Shown here in pieces: positions 1 through 7,185 of a DNA stretch of 11,031 bases (positions are counted from its first letter, which is position 1; each line of letters starts with the position of its first letter). A program made the position numbers and the translations under genes. The DNA comes from DATILI01 sp035476635 (lineage in GTDB: Bacteria > Pseudomonadota > Gammaproteobacteria > Burkholderiales > Burkholderiaceae_C), in assembly GCA_035476635.1 (NCBI GenBank), contig DATILI010000093.1, forward strand, positions 1 to 11,031, read 5' to 3'. Below the pieces are notes generated by a model. It had not been told where the DNA came from. It did no database searches and saw only the letters and a program-made list of their open reading frames with translations.

Positions 1-390
1 TCGTCGGTCGCGAATTGCCCGGTGCCGGCGGCGCCGTCGATGTCACTGGCCGAGCTGCGTGAAGCGGCGCATGTACGCTCGCAGCACGGCGGCAGCTGCT
101 ACCGCTCGGGCCGCTGCCGGCTGGCCAACTCCTATCTCTACGACAAGGAAATCATTCCGCGCGTGGTGCTGTATCTCCAGCAGGACGGGCGCTTCGACAA
201 CACCAGTGTCTGGGTGCTGGGCGAGCGCCGGCTGGTGACCTTGATGGGCTGCGTGCAGTCCAGGGAGCAGGCCGATGCGATGGAGAAGGCGGTTTGGCTG
301 GTGGACGATGTGATGGGCGTGGTCAACCATCTCATCGTCGGCACGCAGGGCAAGCCGCTGTACAAGACGGCAGTGCCCGGCCAGCCTTAG
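1..390 (+). CDS. BON-domain protein, 3' portion (5' end outside window)
   Basis: The frame is open from base 1, so this is probably the C-terminal part of a longer protein. A GTG at 22 and an ATG at 40 are possible internal starts, but neither has a convincing ribosome binding site. The last roughly 75 residues fit a BON domain (bacterial OsmY and nodulation): a short helix (KEIIPRVVLYLQQ), a strand with a GERRLVTLMGCV core, a helix of the 'sreqadameka' type, and the closing VMGVVNHLIVG. BON domains usually bind phospholipid or other envelope ligands and sit in periplasmic or outer-membrane-associated proteins. A signal peptide cannot be assessed because the N terminus is missing. The region before the domain has a Cys-rich patch (GGSCYRSGRCRL). 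The gene converges on the operon to its right and has no evident functional link to it. The domain call is fairly sure; the exact function is unknown. Confidence 0.7.
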   Translation, partial: SSVANCPVPAAPSMSLAELREAAHVRSQHGGSCYRSGRCRLANSYLYDKEIIPRVVLYLQQDGRFDNTSVWVLGERRLVTLMGCVQSREQADAMEKAVWLVDDVMGVVNHLIVGTQGKPLYKTAVPGQP

Positions 391-392
391 CA

Positions 393-409
393 CGCCGTCG
401 CTGACGGTG
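393..409. terminator. Short hairpin between convergent genes
   Basis: The 20-base gap between two convergent genes contains a 7-bp stem: CGCCGTC (393-399), a GCT loop (400-402) and GACGGTG (403-409), with one G-T pair. It could end transcription from both sides. There is no T-tract on either strand, so a classical intrinsic terminator is not shown. Confidence 0.3.
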
Positions 410-410
410 G

Positions 411-1223
411 CTATTGGCTGGCGGTGATGCCGCCGTCGATGTAGAGCACCTGGCCGGTCACGAAGCTGGCCGCGGGGCTGCAGAAGAACACGGCCGCGCC
501 GGCCACGTCTTTCGGGTCGGCCACGCGGCCCAGCGGGATGCGCTCCAGCACCTGGCGCCGCGTCTCGGGGTTTTCCAGCCAATGCCGCGCCATCTCCGTG
601 CGCACCACGGTCGGCGCAATGCCGTTGACAGTGATGCCATGGGCGCTGAGCTCGCTCGCGTGCTGGCGGATCAGCATGACCAAGCCGCCCTTGGTGCTGC
701 AGTAGGCTGAATAGCCGCGTGCGCGCAAGCCCAGTTGCGCGCGCACCGACAGCAGGTGCACCTGCGCACCGCCACGCCCGCCGGCAATCTGCTTCCTGGC
801 CGCCGCCTGGGCCAGGAACATCGCGGCCTTGAGGTTGACCTGCAGCACTTCGTCGAAGCTTTCTTCGGTCACTTCCAGCACGGTCTGCTCGCGCTGGATG
901 CCGACGCAGTTGACCAGGATGTCGAGTCCGCCGAAATGCCCGGCCACGGCATCGACAGAATGCTGTATGGACGCGACTTCATGCGCATCCATCGCCAGGC
1001 CGAACGCCGAAAGCCCGGCACCCCGCAACTGCGCGGTCAGCGCTTCGGCCTTGGCCGCGTCACGGCCCGACACGGCCACTTGCGCGCCGGCCAGTGCGAG
1101 CGCCCAGGCAATCGCTTCGCCGATGCCGCCGTAGCCGCCGGTGACATAGGCGGTCTTGCCCTTCAGGTCGAACAGGCCCGAGAGTTCGTTACGAAAATCG
1201 ATGCGTGGTGTGATCTCGTCCAT
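411..1223 (-). CDS. SDR family oxidoreductase (gluconate/polyol dehydrogenase-like)
   Basis: A 270-residue classical short-chain dehydrogenase/reductase with a Rossmann fold. Visible motifs are the cofactor loop TGGYGGIG (28-35), an acidic residue at D79, NCVG (105-108) in place of the usual NNAG, N130, and the catalytic set S159, Y174 and K178 (YCSTK). The C-terminal FVTGQVLYIDGG is typical of the family. The chain begins with about 20 extra residues before the first strand (IDFRNELSGLFDLKGK), as in gluconate 5-dehydrogenase and 2-deoxygluconate 3-dehydrogenase relatives. The second strand ends in SGR, with R54 where NADP-preferring members often carry a basic residue; cofactor preference is inference. 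The ATG lies 2 bases after the stop of the upstream SDR gene, so translation is probably coupled. It is the last gene of the operon. It likely oxidises a hydroxyl on a sugar, sugar acid or polyol, but the substrate cannot be read from sequence. Confidence 0.88.
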   Translation of the reverse strand: MDEITPRIDFRNELSGLFDLKGKTAYVTGGYGGIGEAIAWALALAGAQVAVSGRDAAKAEALTAQLRGAGLSAFGLAMDAHEVASIQHSVDAVAGHFGGLDILVNCVGIQREQTVLEVTEESFDEVLQVNLKAAMFLAQAAARKQIAGGRGGAQVHLLSVRAQLGLRARGYSAYCSTKGGLVMLIRQHASELSAHGITVNGIAPTVVRTEMARHWLENPETRRQVLERIPLGRVADPKDVAGAAVFFCSPAASFVTGQVLYIDGGITASQ

Positions 1224-1225
1224 GC

Positions 1226-1969
1226 TCAGTCCATCAGCAGGCCGCCGTTGATGTCGACGATTTCGCCGGTGATGAAGCCGGCCAGCGGCGAAGCGAGAAA
1301 GCGCACCACATGGGCAAACTCCTCGGGCTCGCAGAAACGGCCGACCGGGATGTCCTTCAGCAGCTTCTGGCGCTGCTCTTCATCCAACTGCTCGGTAATC
1401 ATGGGCGTCTTCACATAGGCGGGGGCGATGCCGTTGGCGGTGATGCCGAAGGACGCCAGCTCGCGCGCCAGCGAGAAAGTGAGCGAGCTCAAGGCGCCCT
1501 TGGAAACCGAGTACGCCGTGCCGGCCGTCAGGCCACCGGTCTTGGCGGCGAGCGAGCAGGTGTTGATGATGCGGCCGAAGCGCCGCGCCTTCATCGCCGG
1601 CACCACCTGCTGCGCGAGATAGAACGCGCCGTCCAGGTTGGCGCCCAGCACGCGGCGCCATTCCTCGGCGCTGGTGGCTTCGAGCTTGTTGTTCGACAGG
1701 ATGCCCGCGTTGTTGACCAGGATGTCGACCGGGCCGAGTGCGCGCACGATGCGCAGGTGGCCCAGGCGCACGGCCTCGGCGTCGCTGATGTCGAATGAGA
1801 AGGCCTGCGCTGCCGGCCCCAGCTCCGTCGCCAGCGCCTGGTTGCGCGCGTGGTTGAAGTCGACCAGCGCCACCTTGCAACCGTCTTCCAGCAGGAACCT
1901 GGTGGCAGCCAGGCCCATGGTGCCGGCCGCCCCGGTGACGATGGCGACCTTGTCCAGCAGCGGCTTCAT
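1226..1969 (-). CDS. SDR family oxidoreductase (FabG-like)
   Basis: A 247-residue classical SDR. Motifs are TGAAGTMG (12-19) for the cofactor, D37 at the end of the second strand (LVDFN, usually a mark of NAD preference), D60, NNAG (86-89), N111, S139, Y153 and K157 (YSVSK), and the closing FITGEIVDINGG. It resembles FabG, but in this setting a fatty-acid role is unlikely; a catabolic sugar or polyol dehydrogenase is more plausible. It starts 9 bases after the livH stop and ends 2 bases before the next SDR. A weak AGG about 8 bases upstream of the ATG overlaps the livH stop. The two tandem SDRs are clearly different in sequence, so they are probably not a recent duplication and may act on successive intermediates or opposite stereochemistry. 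Confidence 0.88.
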   Translation of the reverse strand: MKPLLDKVAIVTGAAGTMGLAATRFLLEDGCKVALVDFNHARNQALATELGPAAQAFSFDISDAEAVRLGHLRIVRALGPVDILVNNAGILSNNKLEATSAEEWRRVLGANLDGAFYLAQQVVPAMKARRFGRIINTCSLAAKTGGLTAGTAYSVSKGALSSLTFSLARELASFGITANGIAPAYVKTPMITEQLDEEQRQKLLKDIPVGRFCEPEEFAHVVRFLASPLAGFITGEIVDINGGLLMD

Positions 1970-1978
1970 TTCAGCAAC

Positions 1979-2902
1979 CTATACATCGAGCACACTCTTT
2001 TTCCCAAAAAGGCCGCGCGACCGGAAGGTGACGACGGCGATGAACAACAGGTACATCGACATCAGCGACCACTCGGACGCGTACGCGCCGGTCAGGCCCA
2101 CCACCATGCCGACCATCAGCCCCGCCACCACCGCGCCCCAGAGCGAGCCCACGCCGCCGAGCACGATGATCAGGAAAGCCGGCACCACGGCATCGACTCC
2201 GACATGCGGGCGGATGCCCCAGATCGGCGCCATGACGACCCCGGCAACGGCCGCCAGCGCCACACCCAGGCCGAACACCAGCAGGCGCAGGCGCTTCAGG
2301 TTGAGGCCCAGGGCGCGCACCATCTCGCTGTCGTGCGCGCCGGCCTTGATGATGGCGCCGTACGGCGTCTTCTCCAGAAACAGCCAGAGCGCCACGATCA
2401 TCAGCACCGCAAAGCCGCTGGCGAAAAATCGGTACTTCGAATAGATCAGATCGCCGAGCAGGAACGCGCCCGAGATGAACGGCGGCAGGGCCAGCTGCTT
2501 TTCCGTGGAGCCCCAGACCAGGCGAATGGTCTCCTCGATGACGAGCGCGGCGCCGAAGGTCAGCAGCAGGCCGTACAACGGGTCGCGGCCATAGGTGCGG
2601 CGCAGGCACAGCTCCAGCCCCATGCCGAAGATGCCGACGAACACCGGCGCCAGCACCAGCGCGAGGAGATAGCGCGTTTCGATCGACAGGGCCATGTACC
2701 CCGCCTGCAGCTGCGGGAACCAGCCGAGCTGGGGCGCCACGAAGAACAGCGCGAAGTACATGCCCAGGGCAAACAGCGAACCGTGCGCCAGGTTGATGGT
2801 CTCCATCACGCCGACGATGAGCATGAAGCCCAAGGCGATCAGCGCGAACAGCAGGCCCAGGGCGATGCCGTTCAGCAGATGGGGCAGCAGGTTCGCCAGC
2901 AT
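1979..2902 (-). CDS. livH: LivH-type ABC transporter permease
   Basis: A 307-residue, very hydrophobic inner-membrane protein of the HAAT (branched-chain amino acid type) permease family. The N-terminal helix (about 10-32) is followed by the family hallmark METINLAHGSLFALGMY (33-49). Later features are a membrane segment near 80-98, LLLTFGAALVIEE (112-124), a segment near 160-177, the EAA-like cytoplasmic loop AHDSEMVRALGLN (189-201) that couples to the ATPase, and LIIVLGGVGSLWGAVVAG (244-261). It would pair with the LivM protein encoded on the other strand at 8140. The ATG is 19 bases after the stop of the binding-protein gene; I see no clear Shine-Dalgarno sequence, so coupling is likely. 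The symbol denotes the family; the substrate is probably not leucine, given the carbohydrate-type genes around it. Confidence 0.9.
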   Translation of the reverse strand: MLANLLPHLLNGIALGLLFALIALGFMLIVGVMETINLAHGSLFALGMYFALFFVAPQLGWFPQLQAGYMALSIETRYLLALVLAPVFVGIFGMGLELCLRRTYGRDPLYGLLLTFGAALVIEETIRLVWGSTEKQLALPPFISGAFLLGDLIYSKYRFFASGFAVLMIVALWLFLEKTPYGAIIKAGAHDSEMVRALGLNLKRLRLLVFGLGVALAAVAGVVMAPIWGIRPHVGVDAVVPAFLIIVLGGVGSLWGAVVAGLMVGMVVGLTGAYASEWSLMSMYLLFIAVVTFRSRGLFGKKSVLDV

Positions 2903-2921
2903 CGGTGTCGATCGCAGCGAG

Positions 2922-4247
2922 CTAGACCTCGTAGCTCGGCGTGGCTTCGTAGCTTTCGAGCTTGCAGTTTGCGGCCGAGTCCTTGTCCATCACGTCCTTC
3001 GGGTCGACCTGCGACAGGATCTTGAAGATATCGTCCTTCTCGGCCGGCTGGTCGTTGTAGCTGGCCATGTAGATGGTCTGCTGGCACTGGTGCGTGACCG
3101 GGTCCATCCAGGCATCGAAGTGCTGCAGCCGGTCGGCCGCGGCCATCTTGCGGCCTTCCAGTTTCTTGATGACGGCGATGTTCTGCGTGGTGCCGGCCTC
3201 CTCCACGCAGCGCAGCAGTTCACGCGTTGCCATGTAGCCGTTGTGGTACACGTTGCCGGGCACGCGAATGGCCATGCCCGGATATTGCTTCTGGTAGGCC
3301 GCGACGAATTCCTTCACGCCCGGCAGGTTGAGCCGGTAGTACCAGGTGGTGCCGAACACGCCGAAGATCGCATCGGGCCCCAGGCCATAGACGTCGGGCC
3401 AATCCTGCTGGTTGTTGATCCAGGCCGCGGCCTGGTGCATCTTGAGCTGCACCACCTGCTGGCGCAGCGCCTTGATGTCGTCGCCGCCCACGGCCGTGGC
3501 CACCACCTGCGGCTTGAGCTGCTGCAGCTTGAGCAGGTACGCCGAGAAGTCGCGCGTGTTCTGCGGCACCAGGAGCTCTTCCATGATCTTGCCGCCATTG
3601 GCCTCGACCACCGCGCGCGTGGCCTTGGAGGTGGTGTGGCCCCAGACGTAGTCGTTGGTCAGCAGCACCCAGTTGCGCCCGCTGGCCTTGATCGCGTTCT
3701 TCACGATGGCGTTGGAGAAGTTCGTGCCATTGCCGTCCCAGACGAACTTGGTGCGGTGGCAGTCCTTGCCGGCTTCGGTGGGCGAACTCGAGTTGGTGTT
3801 GAGGAAGACCGTGCCGTACTTCTGCGCCACTTGCGAAATCGCATTCGCCACGCCCGAATGCACCGCGCCGATCAGGAAGGCCGCCTCGTTGCGCGCGATC
3901 ATGCGCTCGGCCACGCGCGAGCCGGTGGCCGGCGTGGTCTCGGTGTCCATGTGGATGGCCTCGATGCGCCGGCCCAGCACCCCGCCCTTGTCGTTGAACT
4001 CCTTGATCGCCATCATCGCGCCCAGGCGCTCCTCGCCGCCGGAAGCCGCGTACTGGCCCGAGGCATCCATCGTCAAGCCGATCACCAGCGGCTTCTTTTG
4101 CGCGGCCTGGGCCCAGGCATGGTTGTGCTTCCACGGCCCGTAGAACGGCGCGGCGCCGTACAGGCCGGCACCCGCCAGGGCGAGAGCCGACTGCTTGAGC
4201 AGCGAGCGGCGGGAGGTGGTTTCCTTCTGGCTGTCTGATTCGCGCAT
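2922..4247 (-). CDS. Liv-type periplasmic substrate-binding protein with Tat signal
   Basis: A 441-residue periplasmic binding protein of the LivK/Peripla_BP_6 class, the ligand receptor of the HAAT transporter encoded here. The N terminus carries a twin-arginine motif SRRSLLK (12-18), then a hydrophobic stretch ALALAGAGLYGAA, with a likely cleavage after AWA (44-46). The mature part begins PLVIGLTMDASGQYAASG and continues with EFNDKGGVLGRRIEAI (83-98), typical of the first lobe. LLTNDYVWGH (195-204) and DFSAYLLKLQQLKPQVVATA (233-252) match the usual 'dyawG' and 'dfs..l.ki....pd' elements. Four cysteines (163, 347, 388, 428) could form disulfides. The length is longer than E. coli LivK (about 370), as is common for Tat-exported relatives. 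It starts 33 bases after the upstream dehydrogenase with a strong AAGGAG. The ligand is unknown; context suggests a polyol, sugar acid or related carboxylate. Confidence 0.88.
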   Translation of the reverse strand: MRESDSQKETTSRRSLLKQSALALAGAGLYGAAPFYGPWKHNHAWAQAAQKKPLVIGLTMDASGQYAASGGEERLGAMMAIKEFNDKGGVLGRRIEAIHMDTETTPATGSRVAERMIARNEAAFLIGAVHSGVANAISQVAQKYGTVFLNTNSSSPTEAGKDCHRTKFVWDGNGTNFSNAIVKNAIKASGRNWVLLTNDYVWGHTTSKATRAVVEANGGKIMEELLVPQNTRDFSAYLLKLQQLKPQVVATAVGGDDIKALRQQVVQLKMHQAAAWINNQQDWPDVYGLGPDAIFGVFGTTWYYRLNLPGVKEFVAAYQKQYPGMAIRVPGNVYHNGYMATRELLRCVEEAGTTQNIAVIKKLEGRKMAAADRLQHFDAWMDPVTHQCQQTIYMASYNDQPAEKDDIFKILSQVDPKDVMDKDSAANCKLESYEATPSYEV

Positions 4248-4254
4248 GATGTGT

Positions 4255-4260
4255 CTCCTT
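4255..4260 (-). promoter_or_regulatory. Strong ribosome binding site of the binding-protein gene
   Basis: AAGGAG on the minus strand, 7 bases before the ATG at 4247. It is the clearest Shine-Dalgarno sequence in the minus operon and fits the high level usually needed for a periplasmic binding protein. It supports the chosen start. Confidence 0.7.
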
Positions 4261-4280
4261 CGGTGAAAGGTGGTGGTCTG

Positions 4281-5183
4281 CTAACGCGGCACGATCTTGA
4301 CGTCGTTGATTTTTTCCTGCGCCTCGAACAGCGAGGCGATCAGCTTGCCGCCGAAGCCCATGTTGGCGGCCTGCACAAAACTCTGGTGCGCGGCCTCGCC
4401 CATGAAGCTGGAAACCGGCAGCATCTCGGCCAGGTGGGTGTAGTAGCGCAGGTCTTTCTGCGCATTGGCGATGCCGAACTTGAATCCGGTCACGTCGCCT
4501 TCCTTCAAGGTCTTGGTGGCCATCATCTGGAAGATGCCGCAGTTCACGCCGCCGACCGAGACCACGTCGTACAGGCGGTTCAGGTCCAGCCCGGCCTTGG
4601 CGCCCACCGCGAAGGCCTCGGCGATGGACGCGGCAAAGCTCATGGCCATCATGTTGTTGACCAGCTTGAGCACATGGCCGTGCCCAGGCGGGCCGACGTG
4701 GAAGATGTTCTCGCAGAAGGCCTTGAGCACCGGCTCGATGGCCTGGAAGTCTTCGGGCTCTGCGCCCACCATGGTGTTCAGGCGCCCTTCCTCGGCCTCT
4801 TTCGGCGTGCGGGCCAGCGGTGCGTCGATCAGCTTGGCGCCCTTGGCCGCGAGGTCGGCGCGGATCCTGGCGCTGGAGACTGGCTCGGCGGTCGACGTAT
4901 CGACCACCAGCAAGCCGGGCCGCGCGGCCTCCAGCACGCCATCACGGCCGTAGACGATTTCCTCGACCTGGGGCGAGCCGGTGACGCAGATGAACAAGAT
5001 ATCGGCGGCACGCGCGCAGGCGGCATTGGTGGCGGCCTCCTTTGCGCCGGCGGCCAGCAGGTCGGCGAGATTGTCGCGATTGCGGTTGGCCTTGAAGGTC
5101 AGCCCGTAGCCCTTGGCCAAGAGGTTCCTGGCCATGCCGTGGCCCATCATGCCGATGCCGATGAATGCTATGTCTTGTTTCAT
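4281..5183 (-). CDS. NAD(P)-dependent beta-hydroxyacid dehydrogenase (YihU/GarR-like)
   Basis: A 300-residue member of the 3-hydroxyisobutyrate dehydrogenase superfamily, which interconverts 3-hydroxy acids and semialdehydes. The N-terminal Rossmann motif is FIGIGMMGHGMARNL (7-21). The catalytic lysine is K173 in HVLKLVNN (170-177), followed by the all-helical C-terminal domain. The substrate loop reads DAPLARTPKEAEEGRL (120-135). Most relatives (3-hydroxyisobutyrate or tartronate semialdehyde enzymes) have DAPVSGG here; Ala-Arg-Thr replaces Ser-Gly-Gly. From memory, E. coli sulfolactaldehyde reductase YihU has GRT at the same place, and R123, K171 and N174 there align with R125, K173 and N176 here. 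Substrate is therefore open: malonate semialdehyde from the upstream aldolase, tartronate semialdehyde, or a more highly charged aldehyde. It starts 19 bases after the iolC stop with only a weak AGG upstream. Confidence 0.85.
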   Translation of the reverse strand: MKQDIAFIGIGMMGHGMARNLLAKGYGLTFKANRNRDNLADLLAAGAKEAATNAACARAADILFICVTGSPQVEEIVYGRDGVLEAARPGLLVVDTSTAEPVSSARIRADLAAKGAKLIDAPLARTPKEAEEGRLNTMVGAEPEDFQAIEPVLKAFCENIFHVGPPGHGHVLKLVNNMMAMSFAASIAEAFAVGAKAGLDLNRLYDVVSVGGVNCGIFQMMATKTLKEGDVTGFKFGIANAQKDLRYYTHLAEMLPVSSFMGEAAHQSFVQAANMGFGGKLIASLFEAQEKINDVKIVPR

Positions 5184-5202
5184 GCTGCGCTGCCTGTAGT
5201 AA

Positions 5203-7185
5203 TCAAAAAATGGAACTGGCCGCCTCGGCCACGCTGGCTCGGGCTTCGCTCCAGCGGGTGATCAATCGCGCATAGCGCTGTGCCACGCCGGTGACGACCT
5301 GGGCGTCATCGAGCTGCCCGGCAAACCAGCCGGCGGCCGCTTCGGCAAAGATCGAACGACCAACCGCGAAGCCGCGGCAGATGGCGTGCGGCGCCGCAAT
5401 GCGAAAGCTGCGCTCCAGCGCTTCCTCGCTGGCTTCCAGGCCGAGCACCAGCACGCCGCGGCAATGCCGGTCGTTCTGGTGGACCACGGCGGCGATCCGT
5501 GCCCAGGCCTCGCCGGTGTTGGCGGGCGGCAGCTTCCACCAGTCGGGGCGGATGCCGGCCGCATAGATCTGCGCCAGCGCCGCAGCCAACGTGCCCTCGT
5601 CGCAAGGCAGCTCGCGCGGCGGGATGATTTCGATCAGGAACTCATGGCCGGTGGCGATGCTGGCGTGCTGCAGTTCGGCCAGGCGCGCAAGCTGGGCCTC
5701 GCGCAGATCCTGCGCATCCTCGGGGTGGTAGCTGACCAGGCACTTGGCGACATGCTCCGCCGGCCAGCTGCGCATGGCCAGCGCCAGATGCGCGCCGGCC
5801 TCGAATGCCAGCGGGCGCGCGCCGGGCAGCTCGACCGGGCGGCCCACCCACCAGCCGCGCCCGGTGATGGCGGGAAGCACCTCCTCGCCGTAGCGGCCGT
5901 CAAGGATGATCCCCGGCTCCCTCGCCCCTCCGGGGAGAGAGTTGGGGTGAGGGGCGAGCTTCCCGAAGGAGGCGGAAACATAGCCTTGCTGCGCGCCTTC
6001 GGCGACGAGCGCCTTGAACTGCTTGATGCGCTGCGCACCCTGCCCATGCAGCGCCGCCATTTCTTCCAACTGCACGCGGTGGTCGAACGCGAGGACGACC
6101 AGTTCGCCCCAGCGCCGCGTGCGCGTGGTCACGCGGTGCAGGTGTTCCAGTTCAAGGTCTTCGCGCAGACGCCGTGTGCTGGAGCCGCGCGCCAGGAAAA
6201 ACTCAAGCTCTTCCCAGCTCGCCATCGCCGGTGCGCAGCCGTGGCGCGACACGACCAGCGCGCCGCAGGCATTGGCATAGGCGCAGCAGCGCGCAAGCGG
6301 CTCGTCTTTCAGCCAGCCGCGCAGGAAGCCGGCCATGAAGGCATCGCCCGCACCCAGGACGTTGAACACCTCGACCGGAAAGCCCGGGCCCTTGAGCCCT
6401 TGCTCCAGGTCGTCGGGTATGGCACCGGGGAACACCACGCAGCCCATGGGGCCGCGCTTGACGACGAGCACGGCTGGCGTGCGCTGGCGCAGGCGCCGCA
6501 ATGCGGCGAGCGTGTCGGTACTGCCGCCGGCAATGTGAATCTCTTCCTCGGTGCCGACCACCAGGTCGCAATCCGGAACGATGGTCTGCAGATGCGCGCT
6601 GACCTGGCTTGAAGGCACGAAGCGCTGCTCGCCCATGCCGGGCGAAGTCAGGCCCCAGAGTACGGGACGGTAGTCGATGTCCAGCACCACGCGGGTGCCC
6701 TGCGCCTTGGCGTGCGCGATGGCGGCGCGGCAGGCCTGGTAGGTCTGCGGCTGCGAGAGGTGCGTGCCCGAGAGCAGCAGGCCGGTGGCCGAGCCGATGA
6801 AACTCGCATCGAAGTCGTCTGCGCTGATCGCCATGTCGGCACAGTTGTCGCGGTAGAACAGCAGCGGGAAGGTGTCGCGGTCCTGGATGCCGAGGAACAC
6901 CAGGGCGGTCAGGCGCTTGGGGTCGGTGCGCACATGGCCGACGTCGACGCCCTCGGCTGCGAGTGTCTCACGCACGAAGCGGCCGTTGTGCTCGTCGCCC
7001 ACGCGCGTGAGCATGGCCGGCTTCAGGCCCAGGCGCGCCACGCCGACAGCCGTGTTGGCCGGCGAACCGCCGAGGTACTTGCTGAAGGTCTGCATGTCTT
7101 CCAGCCGGCCGCCGATCTGGTCGCCGTAGAGATCGACCGCGGCGCGGCCGACGCAGATCACATCGAAGGGCCTGGATGCGCTCAT
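5203..7185 (-). CDS. iolC: Bifunctional IolC kinase / DUF2090 aldolase
   Basis: A 660-residue fusion. Residues 1 to about 335 are a PfkB/ribokinase-type kinase: GGSPAN (39-44), the IolC-typical stretch KRLTALVFLGIQDRDTFPLL (90-109), YRDNCADMAI (111-120), and GAGDAF (278-283) with catalytic base D281. This matches 5-dehydro-2-deoxygluconokinase of myo-inositol catabolism. Residues about 345-660 are a DUF2090 domain, an aldolase-type barrel thought to cleave 5-dehydro-2-deoxyphosphogluconate to DHAP and malonate semialdehyde: VLAFDHR (364-370), DWWKLPP (548-554, K551 a candidate Schiff-base lysine), and the phosphate-loop-like GFAVGRSIF (605-613). Residues about 405-423, including KLAPHPNSLPGGARE, look like an in-frame repeat insertion. 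The ATG at 7185 overlaps the regulator stop in ATGA; an upstream start at 7272 would lie inside the regulator and adds an Arg/Gly-rich leader without family support. The other iol genes are not in the window. Confidence 0.88.
   Translation of the reverse strand: MSASRPFDVICVGRAAVDLYGDQIGGRLEDMQTFSKYLGGSPANTAVGVARLGLKPAMLTRVGDEHNGRFVRETLAAEGVDVGHVRTDPKRLTALVFLGIQDRDTFPLLFYRDNCADMAISADDFDASFIGSATGLLLSGTHLSQPQTYQACRAAIAHAKAQGTRVVLDIDYRPVLWGLTSPGMGEQRFVPSSQVSAHLQTIVPDCDLVVGTEEEIHIAGGSTDTLAALRRLRQRTPAVLVVKRGPMGCVVFPGAIPDDLEQGLKGPGFPVEVFNVLGAGDAFMAGFLRGWLKDEPLARCCAYANACGALVVSRHGCAPAMASWEELEFFLARGSSTRRLREDLELEHLHRVTTRTRRWGELVVLAFDHRVQLEEMAALHGQGAQRIKQFKALVAEGAQQGYVSASFGKLAPHPNSLPGGAREPGIILDGRYGEEVLPAITGRGWWVGRPVELPGARPLAFEAGAHLALAMRSWPAEHVAKCLVSYHPEDAQDLREAQLARLAELQHASIATGHEFLIEIIPPRELPCDEGTLAAALAQIYAAGIRPDWWKLPPANTGEAWARIAAVVHQNDRHCRGVLVLGLEASEEALERSFRIAAPHAICRGFAVGRSIFAEAAAGWFAGQLDDAQVVTGVAQRYARLITRWSEARASVAEAASSIF
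5921..5958. repeat. REP-like palindromic repeat inside iolC
   Basis: CTCGCCCCTC (5921-5930) and GAGGGGCGAG (5949-5958) form a perfect 10-bp inverted repeat around an 18-base G-rich centre. The sequence type, with ACCCCAACTCTCTCCCCGGAG on the minus strand split by its loop, matches a repeat I recall as common between genes in Burkholderiales and other GC-rich proteobacteria, where it yields spurious peptides such as PHPNPLPGGEG or LTPTLSPEGRG. Here it reads LAPHPNSLPGGAR in the iolC frame (residues 410-422), and TPTLSPEGRG in a neighbouring frame. I see only one copy in this window. Confidence 0.7.

Noticed and set aside
1850..3025. Plus-strand open frame (391 codons) opposite an SDR and livH
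   Set aside because: Low-complexity Gln, Arg, His and Asp-rich composition typical of an antisense shadow; no ribosome binding site or domain.
2694..4238. Long plus-strand open frame (514 codons) opposite the binding-protein and livH genes
   Set aside because: It is antisense to two genes with clear family motifs, is rich in His, Arg and Val in the way GC-rich shadow frames are, and has no domain I recognise.
5921..5958. The inverted repeat as a transcription terminator
   Set aside because: It lies mid-gene, has an 18-base centre and no T-tract on either strand; a repeat-element origin explains it better.
5634..6047. Minus-strand frame encoding an LTPTLSPEGRG peptide
   Set aside because: The peptide is the known-looking spurious product of the palindromic repeat in another frame, inside iolC; not a separate gene.
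5386..6612. Plus-strand open frame (408 codons) opposite iolC
   Set aside because: Antisense shadow of a well-supported gene; composition is Arg, Ala and Gln-rich with no motif.
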